Assembly (NCBI RefSeq): GCF_001913705.1
Contig: NZ_MKQD01000026.1
Location: 1 to 36,129, forward strand
Length of the DNA stretch: 36,129 nucleotides
Origin: Thalassotalea sp. PP2-459
GTDB lineage: Bacteria; Pseudomonadota; Gammaproteobacteria; Enterobacterales; Alteromonadaceae
Direction of reading: 5' to 3'
Position 1 is the first letter of the stretch. Each line of letters begins with the position of its first letter. The notes beneath the pieces are model-generated. The model ran no database searches, was not told where the DNA came from, and saw nothing but the letters and a program-made list of their open reading frames with translations. A program made the translations under genes and the position numbers. Positions 18,071 to 26,912 of the stretch are shown one piece after another.

Positions 18071-18081
18071 TAGTTGACATT

Positions 18082-19746
18082 ATGCTTATACATTTATCGA
18101 TTCAAAATTTTGCCATTGTAAAATCGTTAGAAGTTGAATGGCGTTCAGGAATGACCACCATCACCGGTGAAACCGGTGCGGGTAAATCTATCGCTATTGA
18201 TGCATTAGGCTTATGTTTAGGAGATAGAGCCGTTACTAACGTTGTTCGTCCACATTGCAAACAAGCTACGTTGGTCGCGACATTCGATATATCAAAAAAT
18301 CCAAAAGCAATAAGCTGGTTAACTAACAATGATTTTTCTATTGATGATGAATGTATTTTAAGACGTGTTATATCTAGTGAAGGGCGTTCGAAGTCATACA
18401 TTAATGGAACTCCTGTTCCACTTGCTCAACTTAAAGATATTAGTCAGCTATTGATTAATATTCATGGCCAGCATGATCATCAATTAATCACCAAAAGTCA
18501 TACTCAAAAGCACATGCTTGACGCCTTTGCTAACCATCATGAGTTAGTAGATTCAGTAAAGTTTTATTACCAAAAATGGCAAGGTTTAACTCAAGAGTTA
18601 GCAAGTTTACAAGAAACTCAACAAAGCCGAGAGGCACAACAACAATTATTGCAATATCAAGTAAATGAGCTTGATGATTTTTCGATATTAGCAGACGAGT
18701 TTACCCAATTAGAGCAAGACTATAAGAAATTTAGTAACTGCCAACACCTACTCGATAACTCTCTACAAGCGCTTCATTTACTCAGCGATAATGAACAATT
18801 TAACATTAACGATGCCTTACGATCTTGTATCGAAAAAGTTGCTGATATTGCCAACGTAGATCAACACATTTCTCCAGTTATCGAACAAATGAATGAAGCA
18901 TTACTTCAATTAGAGGACGCAAGCCAAGAACTACAAAGCTACCATGAACGCTTAGAGCTTGACCCAGAACACTTTCAACATATAGAAGATAGGTATTCAA
19001 CAGCCATTCAACTAGCGAAGAAACATCAAATACAGCCAGAAGTTTTATACCAATTGCATCATGATCTTAAGCAACAATTAACCATGATTAGCTCTGATGA
19101 AACACGCTTAATACATTTACATCAAGATATTGATGAGGCTAAAAGTCAATACTTGGATACTGCACAGGCATTAACTCAATCACGCCAAACCTCTGCTGAA
19201 AAATTAAGTGCATTAATTACCGACAGTATGCGTGAGCTTAATATGGAACATGGTCAATTTAATGTAGCAGTCAATAGTAACCCTGCTGATAAGATGTCTG
19301 CAACAGGTAGTGACGACATTAACTTCTTAGTAAGTTTAAACCCAGGGCAAGCATTAGATATCATGAGCAAAGTTGCCTCTGGTGGTGAATTGTCAAGAAT
19401 AAGCCTAGCTCTGCAAGTTATTTTATCTCATCAAATTACCGCACCAAGCTTAATATTTGATGAAGTAGATGTTGGTATAAGTGGCCCTACAGCGGCAATG
19501 GTCGGTACAAAGTTGCAGCAACTTGCTGCAAATACACAAGTTATTTGTGTCACCCACTTGCCACAAGTCGCGAGTAAAGGCCACCAGCAGCTCTTCGTCA
19601 GTAAATTAACCGATGGTGAACATACTGAAACAAATGTTACGGAACTTAGCCAACAAGCACGCGTCCAAGAAATTGCGCGATTACTCGCTGGTGACCAAAT
19701 AACAGACTCAAGTTTGGCAAATGCACAAGAATTATTAGCAAGTTAA
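18082..19746 (+). CDS. recN: DNA repair protein RecN
   Basis: SMC-like ATPase acting in double-strand break repair. 554 residues, the usual length. Walker A GETGAGKS (29-36), a central glutamine-rich coiled-coil arm (about 165-380), the ABC signature SGGELSRISLAL (from about 433) and Walker B LIFDEVDVG (Asp460/Glu461). Order nadK-recN-bamE is conserved in gammaproteobacteria. The tandem LexA-like boxes directly upstream make it an SOS gene. Confidence 0.97.
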   Translation: MLIHLSIQNFAIVKSLEVEWRSGMTTITGETGAGKSIAIDALGLCLGDRAVTNVVRPHCKQATLVATFDISKNPKAISWLTNNDFSIDDECILRRVISSEGRSKSYINGTPVPLAQLKDISQLLINIHGQHDHQLITKSHTQKHMLDAFANHHELVDSVKFYYQKWQGLTQELASLQETQQSREAQQQLLQYQVNELDDFSILADEFTQLEQDYKKFSNCQHLLDNSLQALHLLSDNEQFNINDALRSCIEKVADIANVDQHISPVIEQMNEALLQLEDASQELQSYHERLELDPEHFQHIEDRYSTAIQLAKKHQIQPEVLYQLHHDLKQQLTMISSDETRLIHLHQDIDEAKSQYLDTAQALTQSRQTSAEKLSALITDSMRELNMEHGQFNVAVNSNPADKMSATGSDDINFLVSLNPGQALDIMSKVASGGELSRISLALQVILSHQITAPSLIFDEVDVGISGPTAAMVGTKLQQLAANTQVICVTHLPQVASKGHQQLFVSKLTDGEHTETNVTELSQQARVQEIARLLAGDQITDSSLANAQELLAS

Positions 19747-19833
19747 GCTAAGCATCTGGCGAGACTGCAATGCTTATTAGAGAACATGCTGTTTGCTTGC
19801 TTAATATTGATGAATCGCACTCATTAATGAATA

Positions 19834-19925
19834 ATACCAATTGATATAAATAGCTAAAAAAGTTTTGTATCTAAAGGCTGGCTTCGTTATTATCCCCATT
19901 CACAAATAAAAGGGTTACTTATTAC
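19834..19925. repeat. Candidate interspersed element between recN and bamE
   Basis: The 182-bp gap contains ATACCAATT-N3-ATAAATA at 19834-19852, the same bipartite motif that opens the element at 36039. The following AAGGCTGGCTTCGTTATTA looks like part of a wider marine-genome repeat, from memory. The ends are not defined and the assignment is tentative. Confidence 0.35.
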
Positions 19926-19928
19926 ATC

Positions 19929-20276
19929 ATGTTGTTTCGAATTTTAACGTTAATTGCTTTATTAGGGTTGTCCGCTTGTACAGGTTGGATTTATCGCATA
20001 GATATGCCTCAAGGTAATTTTCTTGAACAAAAAGATATTGATAAATTGCAATTAGGTATGACTAAAGAGCAAGTAAAATTTGTACTAGGTACACCTGTAG
20101 TAACAGATTCGTTCGATAATAATGTTTGGCATTATGTATATCGCTTTAAGTCAGGTAGAAGTGAGTCTTTAAATAAAGATAGAAAATTCATCGTCACATT
20201 TGAAGAAAATAAATTAAAAACGGCAAGCGGTGATTTTGAATTACCTGAAAGTTTTTATACCCCTATCGTTAATTAA
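19929..20276 (+). CDS. bamE: Outer-membrane assembly lipoprotein BamE (SmpA)
   Basis: Small lipoprotein of the BAM complex that folds outer-membrane beta barrels. 115 residues: signal peptide with lipobox LSAC, lipidated at Cys17, then the SmpA/OmlA fold (KDIDKLQLGMTKEQVKFVLGTPVV, and DNNVWHYVYRF, and KFIVTFEENKL). Follows recN as in E. coli. An 18-bp terminator stem closes the gene. Confidence 0.96.
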   Translation: MLFRILTLIALLGLSACTGWIYRIDMPQGNFLEQKDIDKLQLGMTKEQVKFVLGTPVVTDSFDNNVWHYVYRFKSGRSESLNKDRKFIVTFEENKLKTASGDFELPESFYTPIVN

Positions 20277-20290
20277 TACCAACTAATATT

Positions 20291-20333
20291 AAAAAACCGA
20301 TATTCGCTATGAGTAAGCGAATATCGGTTTTTT
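20291..20333. terminator. Strong bidirectional terminator after bamE
   Basis: A perfect 18-bp stem (20291-20308 with 20316-20333), 7-nt loop, with its own A and T tracts. It separates the plus-strand bamE from the minus-strand dehydratase gene that ends at 20353. Confidence 0.9.
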
Positions 20334-20352
20334 TGTGATTAATAATGAGGTA

Positions 20353-21540
20353 TTAAGCTTTTAACGCATTCACAGTCACGTTAGGTGAACGTTTTACTAT
20401 TTGATCATTAAGCTCAATACCAATACCTGGCGCTTCTGATACCTTAAAGATACCGTTTTTAGGCTGTGGATCTTGTATGCATAATTCACGATTCCAATGC
20501 TTAATCGCGTAGGTATGATGCTCATGAATTAAAAAATTAGGGATCGCCGTTTCCAAGTGCAAAGATGCCGCCGTAGCTACTGGCCCACCACAAACATGTG
20601 CTTGTATACGAATATCGTAAGTGTCAGCATAATCACACACTTTCTTTGCTTCGGTAAAACCACCACATAAACCTACATCAGGTTGTAATACATCAATGCT
20701 TTGATCTTCAAAGTATGGGCGTACATCCCAACGATGATATAATCGCTCCCCGCCTGCTATTGGTACGTTGACTCGATCAGAAACCTTTTTATGTACTTTA
20801 GTATTAAGATAATTCACGGGTTCTTCATACATCATACAGCCCACTTCTTCAACAATCTTCCCCATTTGAATAGCTGATGCAGCTCCCATAAGTGAATGAG
20901 ATTCAAAAATAATATCAACATCATCACCCACTGCATTTCTGATCGCACGTAAACGATCACCAAATAACCGCATTTGAGGAGCCGTAAATAACTTGGTTCG
21001 ATCAAAAGAAGAGCTACCATCTTGGTTATAAACAATGGGGTCAACTTTCACCGCATCATAACCTTCTGCCACTGCTTTTAAAGCGGCTTCGGCATACTCA
21101 GCAGGCTCGATTAACTTCTTACATTCTTTGTCCCAATCAAACTGTAACTGACTTGCATACGTGCGTAATTCATCATTCACCTTTCCGCCGAGTAATTGAT
21201 AAACTGGCAATTTTAACGCCTTACCTTTGATATCCCATAACGCAGTATCAATAGCACTCATCGCAGAATAAAGCACAGGACCACCGCCAAGCCCCCAAAA
21301 ACTTTCTCTTAACATTTTTGTCCACAGCAGTTCAGTACTAAAAGGGTCGAAGCCGATTAATACCGCTTCGGATATTTCTTTAATCATAGCTGCCGCTGCG
21401 CTATGGCCCCAATCATATGCTAACCCTGCTTCACCCACACCAGTAATACCTTCGTCAGTATGAACTCTCACAAAAACAGGGTTCCAAGGTGGTCTTTCAG
21501 GGCATTCAATATCAAAAATTTCTACATGTGTTATTTTCAT
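20353..21540 (-). CDS. Enolase superfamily (mandelate racemase/muconate lactonizing) sugar-acid dehydratase
   Basis: 395 residues with the capping domain (1-125) and a TIM barrel. Catalytic pattern resembles galactonate dehydratase (DgoD): Lys165 (DAVKVDP), metal ligand Glu213 with His215 in FESHS (DgoD has D-x-H), Glu239/240 (YEEP), Glu265 (AGGERLYHRWD), Asp288 (LQPDVG), His315 (QAHVCGGP) and Glu340. It probably dehydrates an acid sugar to a 2-keto-3-deoxy acid, but the substrate is not fixed by the sequence; mannonate, galactonate and related acids are all possible. The next gene, an aldolase, is 12 nt away on the same strand, so they form an operon. No transporter or regulator is beside it. 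Family confidence is high, substrate confidence low. Confidence 0.85.
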   Translation of the reverse strand: MKITHVEIFDIECPERPPWNPVFVRVHTDEGITGVGEAGLAYDWGHSAAAAMIKEISEAVLIGFDPFSTELLWTKMLRESFWGLGGGPVLYSAMSAIDTALWDIKGKALKLPVYQLLGGKVNDELRTYASQLQFDWDKECKKLIEPAEYAEAALKAVAEGYDAVKVDPIVYNQDGSSSFDRTKLFTAPQMRLFGDRLRAIRNAVGDDVDIIFESHSLMGAASAIQMGKIVEEVGCMMYEEPVNYLNTKVHKKVSDRVNVPIAGGERLYHRWDVRPYFEDQSIDVLQPDVGLCGGFTEAKKVCDYADTYDIRIQAHVCGGPVATAASLHLETAIPNFLIHEHHTYAIKHWNRELCIQDPQPKNGIFKVSEAPGIGIELNDQIVKRSPNVTVNALKA

Positions 21541-21552
21541 TTTATTCTCTTA

Positions 21553-22323
21553 TTAACTTGCGAAAGTTGGATCTAAGCGATAGATACGCCTTAACATGGC
21601 TGGCCACGATTTTTGACCGCCGGTTAGGCCTGTATGCACGATATTAGCTTGTGCTTTGATCCCATCCACTATGCTTTTATCCACTAAAATAGGCTTCATG
21701 CCGGTACTCATTATTTGTAATTGTACTTGGCATGCTCTTGTTAAATCGTACATATGCATAAAAGCATCGCCAATTGTGCGACCAAGCGTTAAAGCGCCAT
21801 GGTTCCTTAACAGCATAAAATTAGCGCTACCTAAATTATCTTGTAAACGTTTCTTTTCATCGGCGTTTACCGCAAGTCCTTCATAATCATGATAACTGAT
21901 AGAGGCAAGCGCAAACATTGCATACTGACTCAGCGGTAATAAACCTTCTTGTAAACTTGCTACCGCAATTGTTTCATTGGTATGAAGATGAAAAACGCAT
22001 TGTTCTTCATGCCGTGCTTGATGTACAGCACTATGAATTGTGAAACCCGCAGGATTAATTTCGAACGGACAATTTTGGTCTACAATATTGCCGTTAATAT
22101 CAATTTTTACCAGGTTAGACGCGGTAATTTCTTCAAACGCTAATCCAAACGCGTTAATCAGCAAGTGTTCAGAACCAGGAATTCGAGCCGAAATGTGGGT
22201 ATAAATAAGATCATCCCAGCCATGTAACGCAACAAGTCGATAACAAGCCGCCAAATCTATACGGGTTTGCCACTCTTGCGGCGATACTTTATTTTTTAAA
22301 TCAAGTTGTGGCACATCAAACAT
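21553..22323 (-). CDS. Class II aldolase/adducin family protein
   Basis: 256 residues of the zinc-dependent class II aldolase/adducin fold. The metal-binding pair is in FHLHT (His112, His114), a further histidine is in LLRNHG (His175), and DLxxRxHxLxxxxGWxD-like spacing occurs near residues 23-38. It is the first gene of a two-gene operon with the dehydratase. Known relatives cleave or decarboxylate sugar phosphates or keto acids; some have no proven activity. Here it could act on the dehydratase product, which is inference. A 15-bp palindrome lies 33 nt before the start. Confidence 0.8.
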   Translation of the reverse strand: MFDVPQLDLKNKVSPQEWQTRIDLAACYRLVALHGWDDLIYTHISARIPGSEHLLINAFGLAFEEITASNLVKIDINGNIVDQNCPFEINPAGFTIHSAVHQARHEEQCVFHLHTNETIAVASLQEGLLPLSQYAMFALASISYHDYEGLAVNADEKKRLQDNLGSANFMLLRNHGALTLGRTIGDAFMHMYDLTRACQVQLQIMSTGMKPILVDKSIVDGIKAQANIVHTGLTGGQKSWPAMLRRIYRLDPTFAS

Positions 22324-22355
22324 TTGGTGTCCTTAAAGCGAGACGATAGCAAAAT

Positions 22356-22370
22356 AGTTTCACAGAAACT
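22356..22370. promoter_or_regulatory. 15-bp palindromic operator upstream of the aldolase/dehydratase operon
   Basis: AGTTTC-ACA-GAAACT is a perfect inverted repeat with 6-bp arms and a 3-bp centre, 33-47 nt upstream of the first gene of the operon on the minus strand. Its place fits a repressor site overlapping the transcription start. The regulator is not in the window. Confidence 0.5.
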
Positions 22371-22446
22371 GCCCGTCGTTTTTAGGGTAATTGTAGAGAA
22401 AGGTTTTATTGAGTTAAAGCAAACTATCAGCTTAAATACTCATAAC

Positions 22447-22620
22447 TTAGACCATCATTTTAATGATGGCAGCAATAATCAGAACAAAAACCAGAATGCG
22501 AAGCCACTTACTGTAACTTGCCTGCTGCTGGTCATCCATGGGTTTACCGTATTTTTCGCCAAATATCACCATTAAGGCAACACCACCAAATACGCAAGCT
22601 AAAATAATTAATAATGTCAT
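22447..22620 (-). CDS. Small membrane protein of unknown function
   Basis: 57 residues with two membrane segments (about 2-19 and 38-56) linked by a short hydrophilic EKYGKPMDDQQQASYSKW stretch. A longer reading from 22659 adds 13 residues but has no better ribosome site; the inner ATG gives a tidy hydrophobic start (MTLLIILACVFGG). It lies upstream of the aldolase operon on the same strand, 123 bp away. Not recognised. Confidence 0.55.
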   Translation of the reverse strand: MTLLIILACVFGGVALMVIFGEKYGKPMDDQQQASYSKWLRILVFVLIIAAIIKMMV

Positions 22621-22706
22621 AATGAAAATTACTTGTTTTAGAAAAGTAAAACATAACATAAAATATCAAATAGTTAACGGCAATAACTTCGCTGCGGATC
22701 AAATTT

Positions 22707-23936
22707 ATGAGCAACCTTGATGAGTTTCACCAAAAAAGACGATTTATTATTCGCTTGGGTAAAGCATTACATAAATTTGGTACCCCCGCTTACCGCTTAG
22801 AAGCTCACTTACAAAGCGTCTCACAATTTTTAGGGTTATATGCCAGCTTTATTGTTACTCCAACATCGTTAACTTTTATTCTTTCTGATGACGAAGAAAA
22901 TCAAGAATATAATCACTTAGTGCGAGTAAATCCTGGCGATTTAGATTTAGGCGCCTTGGCGCGTACCGATGAGTTAGTGGATGAATTAAGTTCTGGTCAG
23001 CGAACATTAACTGATGCAATCGAACGGTTAGACGAAATTGTTAATAAACCCAACCCTTATGGAAAAGTGCTGACTTTTTTCGCGTTCGGCGCATCTAGCG
23101 GGGCATTCGCCATGCTAATGCATACTAGTTGGAATGATGTTTTTTGGTCGACAATTCTCGGCCTATTCGTTTGCTTAATTGTCTTTTGGGCGGAAAAATC
23201 TAAGCGTGTTACTGATATGCTAGAGCCAATATCTGCGTTACTTTGCGCATTATTCGCTTCATTGATTACCAATTACGATCCAAGTATTAACGCCCCTTTA
23301 GTCATTCTTTCTGCGGTTATCGCGCTAATCCCCGGTTTAGCACTAACGTTAGGCTTATCTGAACTTGCTGCACGTAATTTAATCTCAGGCACAGCACGAG
23401 TTATGGATGCCATTATGGTTATGTTCAAATTGTATTTCGGCGCTGTACTAGGGATGGCCCTTGGCAATAAGTTATGGGGTGTTGCTGACTATATTGAACC
23501 CTTAACACTTCCCGATTGGACCTCTTGGGCTTCAGTTACTGTGTTATCAATTAGCCTTGTTATTTTATTTAAAGCACGTAAGAAAGATGCGCCATGGGGC
23601 ATACTCTCAGGCTATATCGCTTTTAGTGCTAGCCTTTGGGGGGCTAGTTATTTAGGTGTTGCATTGGGCGCATTTGTCGGAGCCTTCGCATTGGGCATTT
23701 ATAGTAACCTGTTCTCACGTATTATGAATTTACCTTCCAGCCTAGTAAAAATTCTCGGCTTAGTTGTACTTGTGCCAGGCAGTAAAGTGTATATGGGCTT
23801 AAACATTGCGGTATCAGGTCAAATGATTTTAGCGAATACGTCAGATATTAATTCGCAAGCTTTTCTCATTTTTATGTCACTAGTTGCAGGGTTAATTTTT
23901 GCCAATGTGGTGATCCCTCCACGAAAATCTTTGTAG
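22707..23936 (+). CDS. Threonine/serine exporter family protein (ThrE-like)
   Basis: 409 residues. The N-terminal cytoplasmic part (about 10-110; RRFIIRLGKALHKFGTPAYRLE) is the DUF1212/ThrP-type domain. Several membrane segments follow (about 115-250), and a second set (about 270-400) matches the ThrE_2-type domain. Proteins of this type export threonine and serine in Corynebacterium; activity in gammaproteobacteria is inferred. Followed by a TetR gene after 10 nt, so both probably share an mRNA. Weak ribosome site. Confidence 0.8.
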   Translation: MSNLDEFHQKRRFIIRLGKALHKFGTPAYRLEAHLQSVSQFLGLYASFIVTPTSLTFILSDDEENQEYNHLVRVNPGDLDLGALARTDELVDELSSGQRTLTDAIERLDEIVNKPNPYGKVLTFFAFGASSGAFAMLMHTSWNDVFWSTILGLFVCLIVFWAEKSKRVTDMLEPISALLCALFASLITNYDPSINAPLVILSAVIALIPGLALTLGLSELAARNLISGTARVMDAIMVMFKLYFGAVLGMALGNKLWGVADYIEPLTLPDWTSWASVTVLSISLVILFKARKKDAPWGILSGYIAFSASLWGASYLGVALGAFVGAFALGIYSNLFSRIMNLPSSLVKILGLVVLVPGSKVYMGLNIAVSGQMILANTSDINSQAFLIFMSLVAGLIFANVVIPPRKSL

Positions 23937-23946
23937 AAGATATAAC

Positions 23947-24558
23947 ATGACAAAAACCGTAGAAAAAATGGCGTATCATCACGGTGATCTTTATCAAACC
24001 TTACTTGATAACGCCACGAACATGCTGTCTAAAAAGGGAATTGAAGCGCTTTCTTTACGTAAACTCGCAGAGAAATCAGGCGTTTCAAGAACGGCTGCAT
24101 ACCATCATTTTGCTGACAAACATGACTTGCTTTGTGCTATTGCCGCAAAGGGCTTTACACAGTGGCGTTCTATTGCAGACGATATCGCAAATAATAAAAA
24201 TTCCAAGATTGAAACCCAATATCGTAATTTTGTCTATCGCTACTTAGATTTTGCCACGAGTAATCCTCATTTATATAACCTGATGTTTGGGCATACTATT
24301 TGGCAATCTAACAACGTCAGTGAGCAACTTAAAAAAGCTGCTTATCCCACTTTTAGTCAACAGGTTGAGATGGTTAATCATTGGCAAGAGCAACAATTGC
24401 TACCAAATGAACATTCATCGTTAAGAATGTCACAAGTTGTTTGGGGAACGTTACATGGTATTGCTAAATTAACAATAGATGGCATATATACTGAACCATC
24501 AAGTATCGAACAAATGTGCGAGTGCGCAATTGACTTAATGATAAAACAACATCATTAG
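23947..24558 (+). CDS. TetR/AcrR family transcriptional regulator
   Basis: 203 residues. The N-terminal helix-turn-helix (about 15-60; ALSLRKLAEKSGVSRTAAYHHFADKHDLL) is clear; the C-terminal ligand domain resembles the WHG type, with NPHLYNLMFG. It lies 10 nt after the exporter gene and probably regulates it or a nearby target. The effector is unknown. Confidence 0.88.
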   Translation: MTKTVEKMAYHHGDLYQTLLDNATNMLSKKGIEALSLRKLAEKSGVSRTAAYHHFADKHDLLCAIAAKGFTQWRSIADDIANNKNSKIETQYRNFVYRYLDFATSNPHLYNLMFGHTIWQSNNVSEQLKKAAYPTFSQQVEMVNHWQEQQLLPNEHSSLRMSQVVWGTLHGIAKLTIDGIYTEPSSIEQMCECAIDLMIKQHH

Positions 24559-24627
24559 TTGCTATTGATTGTGTCCTTTGCTGATTTATTTCATAATTGA
24601 ATAAAAGCTCCTAATAGTGTGTGTGCG

Positions 24628-25245
24628 ATGACAACAACAAATCAAGATAAACATGACCAATTTAATGAGTTTTTTTCTATTGCTCATAATTTCACCGTTA
24701 ATGTTACCCCATTAAATGACACACAAGTGACGAGTTATCAGAGTTTTTTAGATGCAATACCTACCCCTTTTCTTATGGCTTCTGAGATATCAAGTTTAGA
24801 TCAAGCAGCCTTAAAGCCTTTGCAAGCACTCAGTGGTGTTGCGGGTCAACTAATAGATTACTTAAACCATCAGGCACGAAAAATTGATTTATTGATGGAT
24901 TATATTGTTCAGCAACAAGATGAAAGTAATAAGCGATATCAAGGAGTTAGTTTTGGTGGTGGCGGGTTTACCTTTGTTTGTGATCAACCATTTACCATTG
25001 GTACATTCATCGAGGTTAAGCTATTCATCCCAACTGACAATTGCGCCATTTATTGTTACGGAGAAATTATTAATCATACCGCTCAACCTGATAATGAAAC
25101 GACTTCTACGCAACAAGAATACCAAGTGGTTTACCATTTCATTCGTGATGAAGATAGGGATGCATTAGTGCGAGCAAGTTTACATAAACAAAGTAAAGAC
25201 TTACAAGCACTTGCGGCAAAAAGAAGACAAAAAGAAGCCGAATAA
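24628..25245 (+). CDS. PilZ-like protein with degenerate motif
   Basis: 205 residues. The C-terminal half has YQGVSFGGGGFTF and VKLFIPTDNCAIYCYGEIINH, which resemble the second PilZ motif (D/NxSxxG) and the strands after it, but I see no RxxxR loop. It may be a non-binding PilZ relative. The N-terminal half is helical. The start is placed at the ATG at 24628; a GTG at 24619 is also in frame. It converges on a chemoreceptor gene 35 nt away. Confidence 0.6.
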   Translation: MTTTNQDKHDQFNEFFSIAHNFTVNVTPLNDTQVTSYQSFLDAIPTPFLMASEISSLDQAALKPLQALSGVAGQLIDYLNHQARKIDLLMDYIVQQQDESNKRYQGVSFGGGGFTFVCDQPFTIGTFIEVKLFIPTDNCAIYCYGEIINHTAQPDNETTSTQQEYQVVYHFIRDEDRDALVRASLHKQSKDLQALAAKRRQKEAE

Positions 25246-25280
25246 CGTCCGTTAGCTTTAGTTAACATGCAACGTTTGTA

Positions 25281-26447
25281 TTACACGCAAACCCTATTTA
25301 ACGTGGTATCTACATCTTCCGATGTGGCTTTTTGACGTTCAGCATGCTCTGCAATATTATTTAGTGCACCATGTAACTCTTGGCTTAAGGTTACAACTGT
25401 TGCCATATTATCATTAATAGATGCAGTTGCTTGTTGTTGTTCATCAGTGTCTGCCGCTATCTGTGAGGTTAAGTTATTCACTTCTTTAAATACTTCACCC
25501 ACTTTATTTAAAGCTGCAACCACTTCTTCCGATTGCGTTAGGCTATCTTGAGTAAGCGCTTGCCCTTTGGCAATAGATTGCACCGCATTATTAGATTTTT
25601 CTTGTAGACCTTCTACCATTGATTGAATTTCAACGGTTGATTCTTGTGTACGGTGTGCAAGCGCTCTAACTTCGTCAGCGACAACAGCAAAGCCTCTACC
25701 TTGTTCACCAGCTCTAGCTGCCTCAATCGCTGCATTTAACGCAAGTAAATTGGTTTGGTCAGCAATGCCACGGATCACATCTAACACTGAACCTATTCGT
25801 GCACATTCTTCTTGCAACAATGCTAGGTCATGCGCCATTTCTGTTACTTCTTGGGCAAAATTTGCAATGGTCTTTTGGCTTATTGAAGAAGAGTCCGTTC
25901 CATGTTGTAGGGTGGCAAGTACTTCGCTTGTAGTATCACTCACTTGCGCTGCATTTTGTGATAACATCGATGATGTAGACGCGACGTTATCAATCGAATT
26001 AGCCATTTGCGTAATTTGGTCACTAGATTGGTCAACAGCAATAACGGCATCACTTATTTGACTGGTTAATAACCCTGCCCCCTCTCTTAATCTTACTGAT
26101 TCTCGCCTAATCTCAGCAAGTACATCACTTAAGTTATCAATAAAGCCACCAAGATCTTGTGTCATTAACGCTAAATCGTCATTACCCGAATCAACTAGTG
26201 GGCCAGATGGTGCTTCATTAACACTAATTACCAAAGCTAAATAACGTTTTAATTTTTCTAAACGACTTCCGACTTGTTGATTAAAAAACCAATAACTAAT
26301 GGCTACTTGCAATAAACATAATATAAATATTAATGTGATAGCACCAAGTTTAGAAAGCTGCCCTACAAATAATGCTACTGTCATTATTGCTAAAATACCT
26401 GCACCAACGATAGGAATAAGCAGTTTAAATTGCAATTTATTCACCAT
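25281..26447 (-). CDS. Methyl-accepting chemotaxis protein without a periplasmic sensor domain
   Basis: 388 residues. Two membrane segments (about 9-28 and 36-54) are joined by only 7 residues, so no periplasmic ligand domain exists. A short linker with a HAMP-like helix (about 55-110) leads to the signalling coiled coil; the tip [37 protein letters not shown] is intact and should bind CheA and CheW. It may sense membrane state or cytoplasmic cues. No CheA/CheY nearby. Convergent with the PilZ-like gene and followed upstream by a 297-bp gap to the next plus-strand gene. Confidence 0.93.
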   Translation of the reverse strand: MVNKLQFKLLIPIVGAGILAIMTVALFVGQLSKLGAITLIFILCLLQVAISYWFFNQQVGSRLEKLKRYLALVISVNEAPSGPLVDSGNDDLALMTQDLGGFIDNLSDVLAEIRRESVRLREGAGLLTSQISDAVIAVDQSSDQITQMANSIDNVASTSSMLSQNAAQVSDTTSEVLATLQHGTDSSSISQKTIANFAQEVTEMAHDLALLQEECARIGSVLDVIRGIADQTNLLALNAAIEAARAGEQGRGFAVVADEVRALAHRTQESTVEIQSMVEGLQEKSNNAVQSIAKGQALTQDSLTQSEEVVAALNKVGEVFKEVNNLTSQIAADTDEQQQATASINDNMATVVTLSQELHGALNNIAEHAERQKATSEDVDTTLNRVCV

Positions 26448-26744
26448 AATCTATCCATCATGTAATTATTTTTATTTTACGTATAACAACAATACACGAG
26501 AGCGAATGTGACTCAATAATAGTCGTTATACTAATGACATAACGTTACAGGTAAATTTGACATTTGGCGACTTTTTTAACAACAAAAATACGATAAAAAA
26601 ACAACATATCTTTCACCATAAACGTGTTATTTTACGGTAAAACTTATGATGAAATCTCAGTGTTTAGCATGCAACAGCAGTTAGAATTACTAGTAAATTA
26701 ACGTTGTTTAACAGGTTTAAATAAATGTAACAAAGGAAATTCAT

Positions 26745-26912
26745 ATGAATATATACAGTTATCTACTCATTTTTTTGTGTTTAGCATTCATCGTTGGCGC
26801 AGTGATGGTTATCTTTCAATCAGCACGGAAGTTCAAGTTAACCGATGAGCAACGTAAAAACATCAAAATACGTGAAGCAGAGCAGCGAAAAAAAGACAAA
26901 CAAGAAGAGTAG
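26745..26912 (+). CDS. 55-residue membrane protein, possibly DUF2897-like
   Basis: ATG at 26745 with a strong AAAGGAAA site; the frame ends at TAG 26910-26912. One membrane segment (about 5-25), then an abrupt charged tail rich in K, E, Q and R (KFKLTDEQRKNIKIREAEQRKKDKQEE). This matches the layout of the small gammaproteobacterial DUF2897 family as I remember it, but the identification is from memory. Cytoplasmic tail probable. No neighbour tells its role. Confidence 0.65.
   Translation: MNIYSYLLIFLCLAFIVGAVMVIFQSARKFKLTDEQRKNIKIREAEQRKKDKQEE

Noticed and set aside
22306-22575. 89-residue plus-strand frame across the aldolase promoter region
   Set aside because: No ribosome site, low-complexity composition and overlap with the promoter and the small membrane gene on the other strand.
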